A DNA stretch of 42,363 nucleotides from the NCBI RefSeq assembly GCF_009933335.1, contig NZ_MAEL01000039.1:1-42363 (forward strand), in the 5' to 3' direction. The DNA is from Candidatus Enterococcus willemsii. Lineage in GTDB: Bacteria; Bacillota; Bacilli; Lactobacillales; Enterococcaceae. Both the position numbers and the translations under genes were made by a program. Below are positions 26,011 through 35,272 of this stretch, one piece after another (the stretch's first letter is position 1; every line of letters begins with the position of its first letter). The notes beneath the pieces were generated by a model that saw only the letters and a program-made list of their open reading frames with translations, did not search any database and was not told the DNA's origin.

Positions 26011-27849
26011 ATGAATAAGAAGTTAAAAAAAATGATCGAAGTTCTTTTAAGAAGCAATCACTCAATCTCTAGCAGTCGTTTAGCTGAAATTATTGGGGTT
26101 AGCCAACGAACAATTAAAAGATATATTAAAGAAATACCTGATTCGTTTTCGGGTGTTTCTTTTACCATACAGGCTGATAAAAATGGGTATCAGTTAATCA
26201 TTGATACATCAGAGAAAATTAAATTATTGGAAGTTTTGGGCAATTTAGATGGAGAAGAAAATGATGCGGTGGGAGCGAATATTTTTCTTTATTTAGTGTT
26301 TCATGGAGAATCCACGATTGAAGAGATATCAGACTACTTTTATTATGCTCGAAATACAATTGCTAAAAGAATTGAAGATGTGAGGGCCGAAATTACGCAA
26401 TTTGATATCCAGATTCGACGTTCTACTAAAGGATTAACACTGATTGGAAAAGAATCTGCTTTACGTAAAGCGCTGTTTCATTTTTTAGAATTAGATAATA
26501 AATACAGCCAGCAATTAGTTGAAGAATATTTTCATGAAGCTCGATTTATTGAACAAATTCATCAAATCATTATCCGTGAATTAATCGATAATGATAGCTC
26601 GTTTTCACAAGAACAAATTTTACTAATTTTGAAAAATATTTTAATTGTATTGATTCGAGCGGAATATCCAAATGACAAAATTTATGAGAATGATGTGCTT
26701 GTGTATAAGAATTACATGGTAGTAAACAATATTGCGAAACAAATTTCAGAAGCCTTCCAATTAGAAATTAGTGAAGCGGATTTGTTTTACTTATCTATTT
26801 TATTTGGAAATACGACATTTACTGAAGAACGAGAACGCGAAATACGAATGGCCATTTTTTATTGTTTAGAAAAATTGGATAAACAATACAACGAGCAGTT
26901 TTTAGAAAACAGTCGAATGACTAGGAATTTACAATCGCATGCAATCATTAGTATTCAACGATTAACCATTGGGCTTTCTATGCAAAATCCTTTAAAAGAA
27001 ATGATTAAAACACGTTATTTTTTAGCATACGAATATGCAACCTTCTTTTCTAATGAACTATCAAAAATCTTATCTATTCAATTCACAGATGAGGAAATTA
27101 GCTACTTTGCTTTACATTTTCAAACGTATTTAGAAGAGAAAAAAGAAGATGAAATCTATCATGTGATGGTTATTTGCGAGAATGGTGTAGGCACGTCATC
27201 ATTAGTTCGAATGCAACTAGAAGCTCGCTTTACTAATTTACAAGTATTGAAAGTAATTCCTAGATATTTGGCAGAACAACAAGATTACCGTGACATTGAT
27301 TTTATTATTTCAACACATCATATTCAAATAGACTTACCCAAAGAGATTATCTATGTCAGTCCTGTATTGACAGAGCAAGACTTTAAAACAGTTCATCGGC
27401 ATATTCGTTCTTCATTGAGTACTGGATATATAAAGTCATTGTTTCATAAGGAGCTATTTATTTGTGATGTTCAGTTGAAAGACAAGGAAGAAGTATTACA
27501 TGCGATTGGGAATATTTTACAAGGACAAAATCGAATTACGACCGAAAAACAAGAGCAGTTATTAGAACGTGAAAAATATGCACCAACAGATGTGGTTTCA
27601 GGTGTTGCCTTGCCGCATTTTGTGACAAGCGGTAAATCATTTTTCTTCTTTATGAAGTTACAAGAACCGATTTTATGGTCCACTGAACAAGTATCCTACA
27701 TCTTTTTTGGAGGGATTAACGTTCAAGAAAAGGAAAGTAAAAAACTCTTCCCCTATTTAATAAAAAAGTTTCAACAAGAAACAATCCTCAAAAAAATGAA
27801 TCACATCAAAACATATGAGGAATTCATACAAATTTTAGTCGAAGGTTAG
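26011..27849 (+). CDS. PRD-containing transcriptional regulator (BglG/MtlR type)
   Basis: A 612-residue PTS-controlled regulator. Order of domains: an N-terminal helix-turn-helix (ISSSRLAEIIGVSQRTIKRYIKEI, about residues 13-40) with a second winged helix region, two PTS regulation domains between about 180 and 375, a IIB-like domain with Cys389 in VICENGVGTSS, and a C-terminal IIA-like domain with His536 in GVALPHF. The DNA-binding N-terminus makes it an activator of the MtlR/LicR class, not an RNA-binding antiterminator. Its activity should be tuned by phosphate from HPr and from the operon's own PTS proteins. It lies between IIC and the oxidoreductase gene in the same orientation. Confidence 0.93.
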   Translation: MNKKLKKMIEVLLRSNHSISSSRLAEIIGVSQRTIKRYIKEIPDSFSGVSFTIQADKNGYQLIIDTSEKIKLLEVLGNLDGEENDAVGANIFLYLVFHGESTIEEISDYFYYARNTIAKRIEDVRAEITQFDIQIRRSTKGLTLIGKESALRKALFHFLELDNKYSQQLVEEYFHEARFIEQIHQIIIRELIDNDSSFSQEQILLILKNILIVLIRAEYPNDKIYENDVLVYKNYMVVNNIAKQISEAFQLEISEADLFYLSILFGNTTFTEEREREIRMAIFYCLEKLDKQYNEQFLENSRMTRNLQSHAIISIQRLTIGLSMQNPLKEMIKTRYFLAYEYATFFSNELSKILSIQFTDEEISYFALHFQTYLEEKKEDEIYHVMVICENGVGTSSLVRMQLEARFTNLQVLKVIPRYLAEQQDYRDIDFIISTHHIQIDLPKEIIYVSPVLTEQDFKTVHRHIRSSLSTGYIKSLFHKELFICDVQLKDKEEVLHAIGNILQGQNRITTEKQEQLLEREKYAPTDVVSGVALPHFVTSGKSFFFFMKLQEPILWSTEQVSYIFFGGINVQEKESKKLFPYLIKKFQQETILKKMNHIKTYEEFIQILVEG

Positions 27850-27857
27850 GTGTAAAA

Positions 27858-28886
27858 ATGTTAAATATAGGATTTATTGGATTTGGAAAAAGTGCAACGA
27901 GGTACCATTTACCATATTTATTGACTCGTAAAGAGACAATAAAAGTTTGTAAAATTTATTCTCCTAGCGTGGATGAATCATATCTTGAGCCGTTGGAATT
28001 AGCTTCTACGGATTTTTGTGAAAGCTTGGAGGAATTGTTAGAAAGTCCAGAGCTAGATATGATTACCATCTGTACGCCTCCTACCACACATTATGAATTA
28101 GCAATGAAAGTGTTGCGTGCGGGCAAGCATGTACTAGTTGAAAAGCCATTCTGTAGTACTGTGGAAGAAGCAGAGGAAATCTTTGCCTATGCCAAAGCCC
28201 ATCAACTAATTGCTATGCCGTATCAAAATCGTCGTTTTGATAGTGAAATGATTGCTGCCCGTGAAATTGTCCATTCTGGCGAATTGGGAGATGTTTTTGA
28301 AGTGGAATTTCATTTTGATCGTTTCCGTCCAGAAGATGAACGACCACAAGGAACGGTATATGACGGTGAGTTTTATGGATTAGGCATTCACTTGCTAGAT
28401 AAGGGAATTTCATTGTTTGGTATACCTGATAAAGTCTTTTATGATATTCGAACATTAAGAAAGCCAGAAAATCCAGATGATACGTTTGAAATGCAATTGT
28501 TTTACCCAGATAAAAAAGTTATCTTAAAGGTGAATCAACTGATTGCTAGTGAATATCCAAGCCTTCGTATTAACGGGAAAAAAGGTAGTTTAGTAAAATA
28601 TGGAATGGATATGCAAGAAACATACTTGAAGCAAAATATCTTGCCTAATCAAGATGGCTTTGGCATAGATCAACAACCAATTACCGTTACACTTGCAAAT
28701 GGAGAAGAATTGTCGGTTGAGAAGCGACTAACACCCATTGGGGATTATGGCAAAGTCTATGATGCAATGTACGCAACAATCAAAGAAGGAAAACCTAAAC
28801 TAGTCAGTGATGAGAGTGCGATAGCTAACATTCGCATTCTTGCAGACGGCGTACAACATCCAACACCTTTTATTTTTGAATTATAA
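27858..28886 (+). CDS. Gfo/Idh/MocA family NAD(P)-dependent oxidoreductase
   Basis: A 342-residue dehydrogenase. The N-terminal Rossmann fold begins with MLNIGFIGFGKSATRYHLPY, a GxGxxx-type nucleotide loop, and the catalytic motif is VEKPFC (Lys near residue 96). YGLGIHLLDKGISLFG supplies the second conserved active-site region. It follows the PRD regulator by 8 nt and is the only metabolic enzyme in the PTS operon, so it presumably oxidises or reduces the imported sugar phosphate or a product of it. No glycosidase, kinase or aldolase accompanies it. The substrate is unknown. A strong terminator follows. Confidence 0.92.
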   Translation: MLNIGFIGFGKSATRYHLPYLLTRKETIKVCKIYSPSVDESYLEPLELASTDFCESLEELLESPELDMITICTPPTTHYELAMKVLRAGKHVLVEKPFCSTVEEAEEIFAYAKAHQLIAMPYQNRRFDSEMIAAREIVHSGELGDVFEVEFHFDRFRPEDERPQGTVYDGEFYGLGIHLLDKGISLFGIPDKVFYDIRTLRKPENPDDTFEMQLFYPDKKVILKVNQLIASEYPSLRINGKKGSLVKYGMDMQETYLKQNILPNQDGFGIDQQPITVTLANGEELSVEKRLTPIGDYGKVYDAMYATIKEGKPKLVSDESAIANIRILADGVQHPTPFIFEL

Positions 28887-28889
28887 AAT

Positions 28890-28934
28890 AACCCTCGAGA
28901 TAGTCGTAATGGCTATTTCGGGGTTCCTTTTTTT
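28890..28934 (+). terminator. Terminator of the PTS operon
   Basis: AACCC and CGAGATAG (from 28890) pair with CTATTTCG and GGGTT (to 28925) with one bulged T and a G-U pair, followed by CC and a run of seven T. Confidence 0.85.
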
Positions 28935-28950
28935 AAGTCCTTTTTCTAAA

Positions 28951-28981
28951 TAAAAAAGCCGATATCCTTCCAGATACCGGC
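28951..28981 (-). terminator. Terminator of the ABC exporter operon
   Basis: On the minus strand GCCGGTATC pairs with GATATCGGC (one G-U pair) around a 6-nt loop, followed by TTTTTT. It lies 8 nt past the stop of the exporter gene at 28990. The two facing operons are thus separated by back-to-back terminators. Confidence 0.9.
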
Positions 28982-28989
28982 AAAACTGC

Positions 28990-30738
28990 TTATTGTTCAA
29001 ACTGTGCATGATGCAATTGGTAATACGCTCCTTTCGCAGCGAGTAATTCTTCATGTGTACCTTGTTCAATAATATGGCCAGCTTCCATTACTAGGATTTT
29101 ATCGGCTGATTGAATCGTAGATAAACGATGGGCGATAACAAAGCTCGTTCGTCCTTTCATCATTTCAAGAAAAGCAGATTGGATATTCTTTTCAGTCAAT
29201 GTATCGACGGAGCTAGTTGCTTCATCCAAAATTAACATCGCAGGATTGCTAATCATAGTACGGGCAATAGTTAAAAGTTGTCGTTGTCCGTCAGAAATTT
29301 TAATTCCTTGTTGGCCAATTTGTGTATCTAATGTTTGTGGCAAACGCATCACATAATCATACATATACGACTTTTTCAATGCAGTATAAATTTCTTCATC
29401 AGTCGCATCAGCGTTTCCGTAAGTTAGATTTTCACGCAGACTAGCATCAAATAGCCATGTATCCTGTAAGACCATCCCAAAGTGTTTGCGTAAATTGTCG
29501 CGCTTAAGGTCACGTATATCGACACCATCAATCGTAATTTTTCCTTTATCTACATCATAAAAACGCATCAACAAATTCACTAAAGTAGATTTTCCTGCGC
29601 CTGTTTTTCCAACGATAGCAATCGACTCACCCGGTTTCGCCGTAAAATTGAAATCCTCAATCAATGGGCGATTTGGCGTATACGCAAAATCAACAGCTTC
29701 AAAGCGGATTTCTCCTTGCACATTGGTTAATTCTTGTCCGTCTTCATCGGATGATTCTGCTTGTTGATCCAATAAATCAAACGTGCGTGTTAAGCCCGCC
29801 AATGCCGTTTGAATTTGGGTCGTAATCCCTGAAATTTCAATAAATGGTTTTGAAAACTGTGTTGAATAAATTGTAAAACTTGAAACGACCCCAATTGTTA
29901 CTAATTCGCTACCCGAAAGAATCAAATAAGCACCCGTGAAACCCACTGCTACATAAGCTAAATGATCAACAAAACGAGACAGTGGATTAGTTAATGAAGA
30001 GGAGAATTGGGCTTTTTGCCCACGAATATAGAGTTCTTGGTTGATTGTTTCAAAACGAGTTTGATTGACTTCTTCTTGTTGGAAAGCTTTGACGATTTTT
30101 TGATTTCCAACCATTTCAGTCACAAAACCAGAAACTTCACCGACAATTTCTTGCTGGCGTCGAAAATTATTTTGTGACGCATTGGCAACTGCCCAGCTTA
30201 CAAGAAAGATAATGGGTGTTGAGACTAAGACGACAATTGTTAAGACGACACTCATCCGAATCATCATCACAAAAGCTAATAAAACAACAGATAGCCCTGA
30301 AAACAATTGATTAAAAATCGCTGACACTGCCACAGAAACATTATCCATATCATTTGTAAAGCGACTGACAATATTCCCGTGTGATGTCTGGTCATAATAG
30401 CGAAGTGGCAATTGATTTAATTGTTGATAAGCATCTTTTCGTAAATCAGCTACCGCCAGATAAGCGACCCGATTGCCTAATCGTTGAATCAACCACTGAC
30501 TGATTACTGTTACAAGGACAATGCCAATAAATAATGAGATAATTCGATACAAAGTAGAGAAGTCAACTCGATGGACAATCAGCTGATCCACCGCTCGTCC
30601 GATTAAATAAGTCATATAGACTGACGTGGACCCAGCGATGACCCCTAAAAAGATAGCGGCAATATTTTCTTTTTTATATTTTAATAGGTAAGGAAAGAAG
30701 CGTTTGATACTTTTCCAATCAAAAGATTTTTTATTCAT
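28990..30738 (-). CDS. Heterodimeric ABC exporter, subunit with canonical Walker B
   Basis: A 582-residue half-transporter with six helices (about residues 20-310) and a C-terminal ATPase. Walker A is GKTGAGKSTL near 376-385 and Walker B with the catalytic Glu is MLILDEATSSVD near 504. The signature is ISDGQRQLL, a departure from LSGGQ. It overlaps the upstream gene by 4 nt. In heterodimeric type IV exporters (LmrCD, BmrCD, EfrAB) the subunit with the intact Glu partners one with Asp, leaving one degenerate ATP site, and this pair fits that pattern. It is probably a drug or lipid-like substrate exporter; the substrate is not predictable. Confidence 0.93.
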   Translation of the reverse strand: MNKKSFDWKSIKRFFPYLLKYKKENIAAIFLGVIAGSTSVYMTYLIGRAVDQLIVHRVDFSTLYRIISLFIGIVLVTVISQWLIQRLGNRVAYLAVADLRKDAYQQLNQLPLRYYDQTSHGNIVSRFTNDMDNVSVAVSAIFNQLFSGLSVVLLAFVMMIRMSVVLTIVVLVSTPIIFLVSWAVANASQNNFRRQQEIVGEVSGFVTEMVGNQKIVKAFQQEEVNQTRFETINQELYIRGQKAQFSSSLTNPLSRFVDHLAYVAVGFTGAYLILSGSELVTIGVVSSFTIYSTQFSKPFIEISGITTQIQTALAGLTRTFDLLDQQAESSDEDGQELTNVQGEIRFEAVDFAYTPNRPLIEDFNFTAKPGESIAIVGKTGAGKSTLVNLLMRFYDVDKGKITIDGVDIRDLKRDNLRKHFGMVLQDTWLFDASLRENLTYGNADATDEEIYTALKKSYMYDYVMRLPQTLDTQIGQQGIKISDGQRQLLTIARTMISNPAMLILDEATSSVDTLTEKNIQSAFLEMMKGRTSFVIAHRLSTIQSADKILVMEAGHIIEQGTHEELLAAKGAYYQLHHAQFEQ

Positions 30739-32450
30739 TCGATTCCCTCCTCTTGTGATTCAACAATTTCTTGATATTCATGTGATGTTTGCAATAATTC
30801 GTCGTGTGTTCCTTTCGCAACTAATCGACCTGAATCCATGACTAGAATTTGTTGCGCATCTTGAATCGAACGAATGCGTTGCGAAATAATAATGACGGTC
30901 CCAGGAAGTTGCTTCAATGCTTTACGTAGATTTAAATCGGTTTGATAATCTAAAGCACTTAAGGAATCATCTAAGATTAAAATTTCTGGTTTAGCAATTA
31001 ATGCACGTGCAATCGTTAGCCGTTGTTTTTGGCCACCAGAGAAATTTTTCCCGCCTTCAAAAATAGGCGTGTCCAATCCTTCCGGTAATGATTGAACGAA
31101 ATCAAGGGACTGAGCGATTTTTAAAGCTTCCCAACATTCTTCGTCGGTCGCATCTTTTTTACCCCAACGCAGGTTATCGCGAATGGTTCCGGTAAACAAG
31201 ACAGCGGTTTGAGGAACCATTGCTACTTTTTGGCGTAAGGTTGATAATTCCCATTGGCGGACATCCAGTCCCTCAATACGGACACTCCCAGCTGCCACGT
31301 CATAGAAACGAGGAATTAATTGTGTGAGAGCCGTTTTTCCGCTACCTGTAGGACCAGTAATTCCGACCGTCGTTTGACTTGGAATCGTTAGTGTAATGTC
31401 ATGCAAAGCCAAACCAAATTCTGGCGCAAAACGAAAATCTACATGTTCAAAAGAAATCTCACCACGTGTGTTCTTAGTAGGTAACTCACCAGCAGTCTCT
31501 TGAATGACAGGTTCTGCATCCAAGACTTCACTAATTCGACTAGCCGAAGCAGCCGCGCGTGTAAAGATAATCACTAAATTAGATACAACAATCAATGCCA
31601 ACAACATTTGATTCATATAATTAACAAGCGCTAAAACTTGCCCAGGTTGTAGATGTCCCGTGTTTACTTTAAAACCACCAAGATAAAAAATCGCGAGTAC
31701 ACCAACGTTCATAATCAAGGTTGTTGCTGGTGTCAGTAATGCGGAGAGATTCGTGACACGTAAGTAGACTTTAGAAAGTTCGTCTGTCGACTGATTGAAA
31801 CGATTGATTTCAGTCTTTCGACGTGCAAATGCACGAATGACACGTACACCACTTAAATTTTGGCTCACTAATTCGTTGAGGCGATCGAGTTGTTGTTGTA
31901 CACGTTTATATAAAGGAACAGAACGACCAATAATGAAAAATAAGACAAGACAAAAGAGAGGTAAGACCAATAAAAAAATAATCCCAATTTGCCAATCAAT
32001 ATAAAATGACATTACAACCGCACCAATACTTAAAAAGGGTGCCCGTACAACCAAACGAATTAACATCGCTAAAGCTATCTGCACTTGATTAATGTCATTG
32101 GTCATGCGAGTAATCAACGTATCCGTCCCAAATCGATTCAATTCTTGATGGGACAATTGATTGATTTTACGCATCAAACGATTACGCAATTCCGTTCCAA
32201 AACCTTGTGAGGCAAAGGAAGCGAAATATTGACAAACCATCGCACACCCCAAACCAATCACCGACATGGCAATCATCCATAGTGTCATCGAAAGGACCTT
32301 TGACCAGTCATTTTTTTGAATTCCTTCATCAACCAGAATGGCCATTAATAATGGAAGAATAAGTTCGAAAACGGCTTCTAAAAATTTGAAGACAGGCCCA
32401 AGAATAATTTGTTTCTGGTATTTTTTTGCATATTGTAATAAATGAACCAT
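30735..32450 (-). CDS. Heterodimeric ABC exporter, subunit with degenerate ATP site
   Basis: A 571-residue half-transporter, first gene of the pair. The ATG at 32450 has AGGAGG 5 nt before it, better than the adjacent ATG at 32453. Six membrane helices occupy about residues 15-300. Walker A is GPTGSGKTALT (near 365), signature NFSGGQKQRLTIARAL (near 468) and Walker B ILILDDSLSALD, in which Asp replaces the catalytic Glu. The D-for-E change and the altered signature in the partner would fall in the same composite site. This is the LmrC/EfrA-like member. Confidence 0.93.
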   Translation of the reverse strand: MVHLLQYAKKYQKQIILGPVFKFLEAVFELILPLLMAILVDEGIQKNDWSKVLSMTLWMIAMSVIGLGCAMVCQYFASFASQGFGTELRNRLMRKINQLSHQELNRFGTDTLITRMTNDINQVQIALAMLIRLVVRAPFLSIGAVVMSFYIDWQIGIIFLLVLPLFCLVLFFIIGRSVPLYKRVQQQLDRLNELVSQNLSGVRVIRAFARRKTEINRFNQSTDELSKVYLRVTNLSALLTPATTLIMNVGVLAIFYLGGFKVNTGHLQPGQVLALVNYMNQMLLALIVVSNLVIIFTRAAASASRISEVLDAEPVIQETAGELPTKNTRGEISFEHVDFRFAPEFGLALHDITLTIPSQTTVGITGPTGSGKTALTQLIPRFYDVAAGSVRIEGLDVRQWELSTLRQKVAMVPQTAVLFTGTIRDNLRWGKKDATDEECWEALKIAQSLDFVQSLPEGLDTPIFEGGKNFSGGQKQRLTIARALIAKPEILILDDSLSALDYQTDLNLRKALKQLPGTVIIISQRIRSIQDAQQILVMDSGRLVAKGTHDELLQTSHEYQEIVESQEEGIE

Positions 32451-32754
32451 CATAACCTCCTAATTACTACTTGATAAGAACATTGTAACGGAAACATCTA
32501 ATGAAAGAAAGTTGTTGCTACTGATAGTTGATGTAGTACCGAAATAGACAAAAAACGAATGGATGTTACAGTTTTGTTACGTGCAGGAAGATTGTAAATA
32601 CTAATTTAATAAGGATTTTTCTTTAGTAAAACTCCTTATTCTTCAAAAAAACCTTATTTTACAGTGAAATGTAACATTATGTAAATGAAATGAAATAAAT
32701 GACGTTTTAGATTTTAGTATAATGAACAAAGTTAGAGACAATTTAGGGGAAGGT
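32451..32754 (+). promoter_or_regulatory. Divergent intergenic region with candidate WalR boxes and a TATAAT
   Basis: About 300 bases separate the exporter operon from the 3D-domain gene. GTTACA-N5-GTTACG (32565-32581) reads on the minus strand as CGTAAC-AAAAC-TGTAAC, one mismatch from the WalR consensus TGTWAH-N5-TGTWAH. TGTAAC-N4-TGTAAA (32670-32685) is a second, wrongly spaced copy. TATAAT at 32718-32723 is the likely -10, although its -35 is poor, which would fit an activated promoter. No gene is visible here. Confidence 0.45.
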
Positions 32755-32766
32755 GTGGACTTCAAT

Positions 32767-33948
32767 TTGAAGGCGAAGAAATTTTTAGCGACCTGCTTGT
32801 TAGGGGTAACGTTAGCAGGACCGATTGCCGTTAGTGCAGAAACAATGGAATCGTTAGATAAGAAAGAAAATGCACTTTTACAACAAAGTCAAACCATCAG
32901 TGCGGATGTTCAAGCTGCTTTACAGGATATCAATGAGACATATCAAGCAGTTGAAGACTTAAAAGGACAAATCAAAGAGAACGAAGAAACATTAGCGAAA
33001 ACGCAGAAAGAAATTGCAGCGACAGAAGCAACGATTGCGGAACGCAAAGAGCTAATGACAGATCGTTTGAAATCTTTACAATTAAATGCGTCTACTGAAG
33101 ACAAATTAGCAATGCTTTTAGAATCATCAAGTATTCAAGATTTTATTAATGGTGTCTATGCAATTACTGTGATGCAAACAGCTGCCAATGATGAAATTGA
33201 GACTTTACAAGCTGAAACCGATAAATTACAAAAACTAGAAAAAACAGTCAGCGAGACACAAAGTTCGCTTGAAACTGATCAAGCTACTTTAGTAAGTCAA
33301 GCAGATGCATTAGATAGCAAAATCACAACATTACAAGCAGAATTAGCAGACAATCAAACTGCTTTAGCAGAAGTTGCGAATAGCAAAGCAGTTGAAGAGC
33401 AACGCATGAAAGCCGAAGCAGAACGTAAAGCAAAAGCTGAGGCAGAAGCAAAGGAAGCAGCTGAAGCTGAAAAACGTCAAGCTGAGCAAGAAGCAGCAAA
33501 AGAATCAATTAGTGAAACACCAAAATCATCAGCAAGCAGTGAATCAACTGTAGCTGAAGAAACAACCAAAGAATCAACAAATAACGTGACAAATACACCA
33601 GCGCCACCGAAACAAGATCCACCAGCAACAAACAATGGGGGCAGTGAAAACAAATCAAGTGGCAGAGTGATGTATATGGAATCAACGGCCTATTCTTATT
33701 CAGAAAGCGGCGCAAGCTTCTTTACTGCCTCAGGACTTGATTTAAGACAAAACCCACAAGCGATTGCTGTCGATCCAAGTGTCATTCCATTAGGAACACT
33801 TGTGGAAGTTGAAGGCTATGGCGTAGCAATTGCAGCCGATACTGGTGGTGCAATTAAAGGCAACATCATTGATGTTCATTTCAAAACAAGAGAAGAATGT
33901 ATTGAATGGGGCCGACGTCATAATGTCAAAGTTACAATTTTAGAATAA
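32767..33948 (+). CDS. Secreted coiled-coil protein with 3D domain, cell-wall associated
   Basis: A 393-residue exported protein. I choose the TTG at 32767, which gives a clean signal peptide MKAKKFLATCLLGVTLAGPI ending near AVSAET. The ATG at 32722 overlaps the TATAAT box and has no ribosome-binding site; a GTG at 32755 is the other option. Residues about 30-235 form a PcsB/SagA-like coiled coil (ENALLQQSQTISADV and TDRLKSLQLNASTEDKLAMLL). A low-complexity Ala/Glu/Lys and Ser/Thr linker follows, and the C-terminal 95 residues are a 3D domain with ATDTGGAIKG-type core (AIAADTGGAIKGNIIDVHF). 3D domains occur in Sps/MltA-like muralytic proteins, so a peptidoglycan-cleaving role is likely. Confidence 0.88.
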   Translation: MKAKKFLATCLLGVTLAGPIAVSAETMESLDKKENALLQQSQTISADVQAALQDINETYQAVEDLKGQIKENEETLAKTQKEIAATEATIAERKELMTDRLKSLQLNASTEDKLAMLLESSSIQDFINGVYAITVMQTAANDEIETLQAETDKLQKLEKTVSETQSSLETDQATLVSQADALDSKITTLQAELADNQTALAEVANSKAVEEQRMKAEAERKAKAEAEAKEAAEAEKRQAEQEAAKESISETPKSSASSESTVAEETTKESTNNVTNTPAPPKQDPPATNNGGSENKSSGRVMYMESTAYSYSESGASFFTASGLDLRQNPQAIAVDPSVIPLGTLVEVEGYGVAIAADTGGAIKGNIIDVHFKTREECIEWGRRHNVKVTILE

Positions 33949-33957
33949 TTACGCGAG

Positions 33958-33995
33958 AAAACAATCATCTTCATGGCAATGTAGATGATTGTTTT
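33958..33995 (+). terminator. Terminator of the 3D-domain gene
   Basis: AAAACAATCATCT (33958-33970) pairs perfectly with AGATGATTGTTTT (33983-33995). The next 160 bases to the following gene are AT-rich and contain a possible -10, TAGAAT (34092-34097), but no convincing -35. Confidence 0.9.
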
Positions 33996-34156
33996 CTTGT
34001 GACATGTCAAAAACCTACCTTTTATTCAAAAAAGCGATGAATGATGCGCTTTAATGACAAAAAACACCTTTTAATTAAACTACATTTAGGGTAGAATTGG
34101 TTTAGACTTTTTTCAAAAATATTCGTACATAAATTATAAGGAGTGGGAATCAGCAA

Positions 34157-35236
34157 ATGAACAAATCATTTCTGAAAGGCTTAGGGATACTCGCAACAGC
34201 TGTGGTAGCTGGTGGTGTATGTGTAGTAGGTTATAAAATCAACGAGCATCGTCAGTATGAACAACGAGTGGCTTACGCTGAAACAGCTGTTGTCAGTGAA
34301 AAAAATAAATTAGCAACAATCGAAACAAAAATCGCTGACTTATATACAGATAAAAAGCAACACGTCTTTGTAAAGAATAAAGTGACAACGAATGAAGTCA
34401 CTAAAATTCAAACAGATTTAGAATCGATTCGCGTCACAGCAGAAGATTTTGATATCAAAGACAAAGCATTACCGCCTGAGATTCAAGAACTAGCCGAGAA
34501 AAAAGAAGGGCTAACTAAAGAGCTGACTTTAGTTTCAGATAAGGTGCGTATGCAAGGACGCGTAAATAAGCTCTTTACAAAAGAAGTCAAAGATTGGCAA
34601 AAAGTTGATGATACATTAGCTGTTCAAGAAAACGTAGAAGAAAAGACGATAAAAGAAATCAAAGAACGTGTATCTTCCTTTAAAGAAGATGCTTGGCGCA
34701 AAGTAATTGATGAATATGTCAAATCAGCAGATGAACAAGTCAAAACAGCCACTGCTTTGCAAAAGAAATTCGATGAGCTTCTTAAAGAGGGCGCTGTTGT
34801 CACTTATGAAGATTATATGGGGGTTTTAGCAGATATTGAAAAAATCCGTAATGAAAAACTTAAAGAAAAATTCATGAAACTAGCAGACCAAGTTTCAATG
34901 GTGGTTGGACTCGTACAAGAATCAACAGAGAGCATCGAAGAACCAGAAGTCACAGAATCATCAGAAGAAGTGATTGAAGAAACGGTTGAGTCAGAAAGCT
35001 ATGAAGAACCGGTTTATGAAGAACCAGTATATGAGCAACAATGGCAACCTGCACCACCAGTTACTAATGGTGGTGGAAGTACAGAGGGGAATTCTGATGG
35101 AAATGTTACACCGATACCAGAAAATTCTGAGGAGCCGACAACACCAGAAGAAATAACAAACCCTGAGGAAACAGAAACACCAGAAGTGCCAACACAAGAA
35201 CCAAGCATAAATAATCCAGAAACAACCACTGAATAA
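34157..35236 (+). CDS. Membrane-anchored coiled-coil protein of unknown function at the head of the EPS locus
   Basis: A 359-residue protein I do not recognise. One N-terminal helix (about residues 7-26, GLGILATAVVAGGVCVVGYK) would anchor it with the rest outside. Residues 35-255 are charged and helical with probable coiled coil. From about 260 the chain becomes acidic and Pro/Thr/Glu-rich, with a short repeat EEPVYEEPVYEQQ and a C-terminal PTTPEE/ETPEVPTQEP stretch. There is no LPxTG sorting motif, so the helix must hold it. AAGGAGTGG precedes the ATG. It sits 36 nt before the LCP gene in the same direction, suggesting a cell-surface role linked to polysaccharide export or wall attachment. 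Confidence 0.8.
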   Translation: MNKSFLKGLGILATAVVAGGVCVVGYKINEHRQYEQRVAYAETAVVSEKNKLATIETKIADLYTDKKQHVFVKNKVTTNEVTKIQTDLESIRVTAEDFDIKDKALPPEIQELAEKKEGLTKELTLVSDKVRMQGRVNKLFTKEVKDWQKVDDTLAVQENVEEKTIKEIKERVSSFKEDAWRKVIDEYVKSADEQVKTATALQKKFDELLKEGAVVTYEDYMGVLADIEKIRNEKLKEKFMKLADQVSMVVGLVQESTESIEEPEVTESSEEVIEETVESESYEEPVYEEPVYEQQWQPAPPVTNGGGSTEGNSDGNVTPIPENSEEPTTPEEITNPEETETPEVPTQEPSINNPETTTE

Positions 35237-35272
35237 AATAGACGAAATGTAAAGCTAATGGAGGAATAGAAA

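Noticed and set aside
32670-32685. TGTAAC-N4-TGTAAA as a full WalR box
   Set aside because: WalR boxes need a 5-nt gap between hexamers; this one has 4, so I mention it only as a weak copy.
32722-32766. ATG start at 32722 for the 3D-domain protein
   Set aside because: It overlaps the TATAAT box, lacks a ribosome-binding site and would put an acidic extension before the signal peptide.
34991-35229. Two antisense frames rich in Cys or Ser/Gly under the acidic tail of the surface protein
   Set aside because: They reflect low-complexity Glu/Pro/Thr codons on the opposite strand.
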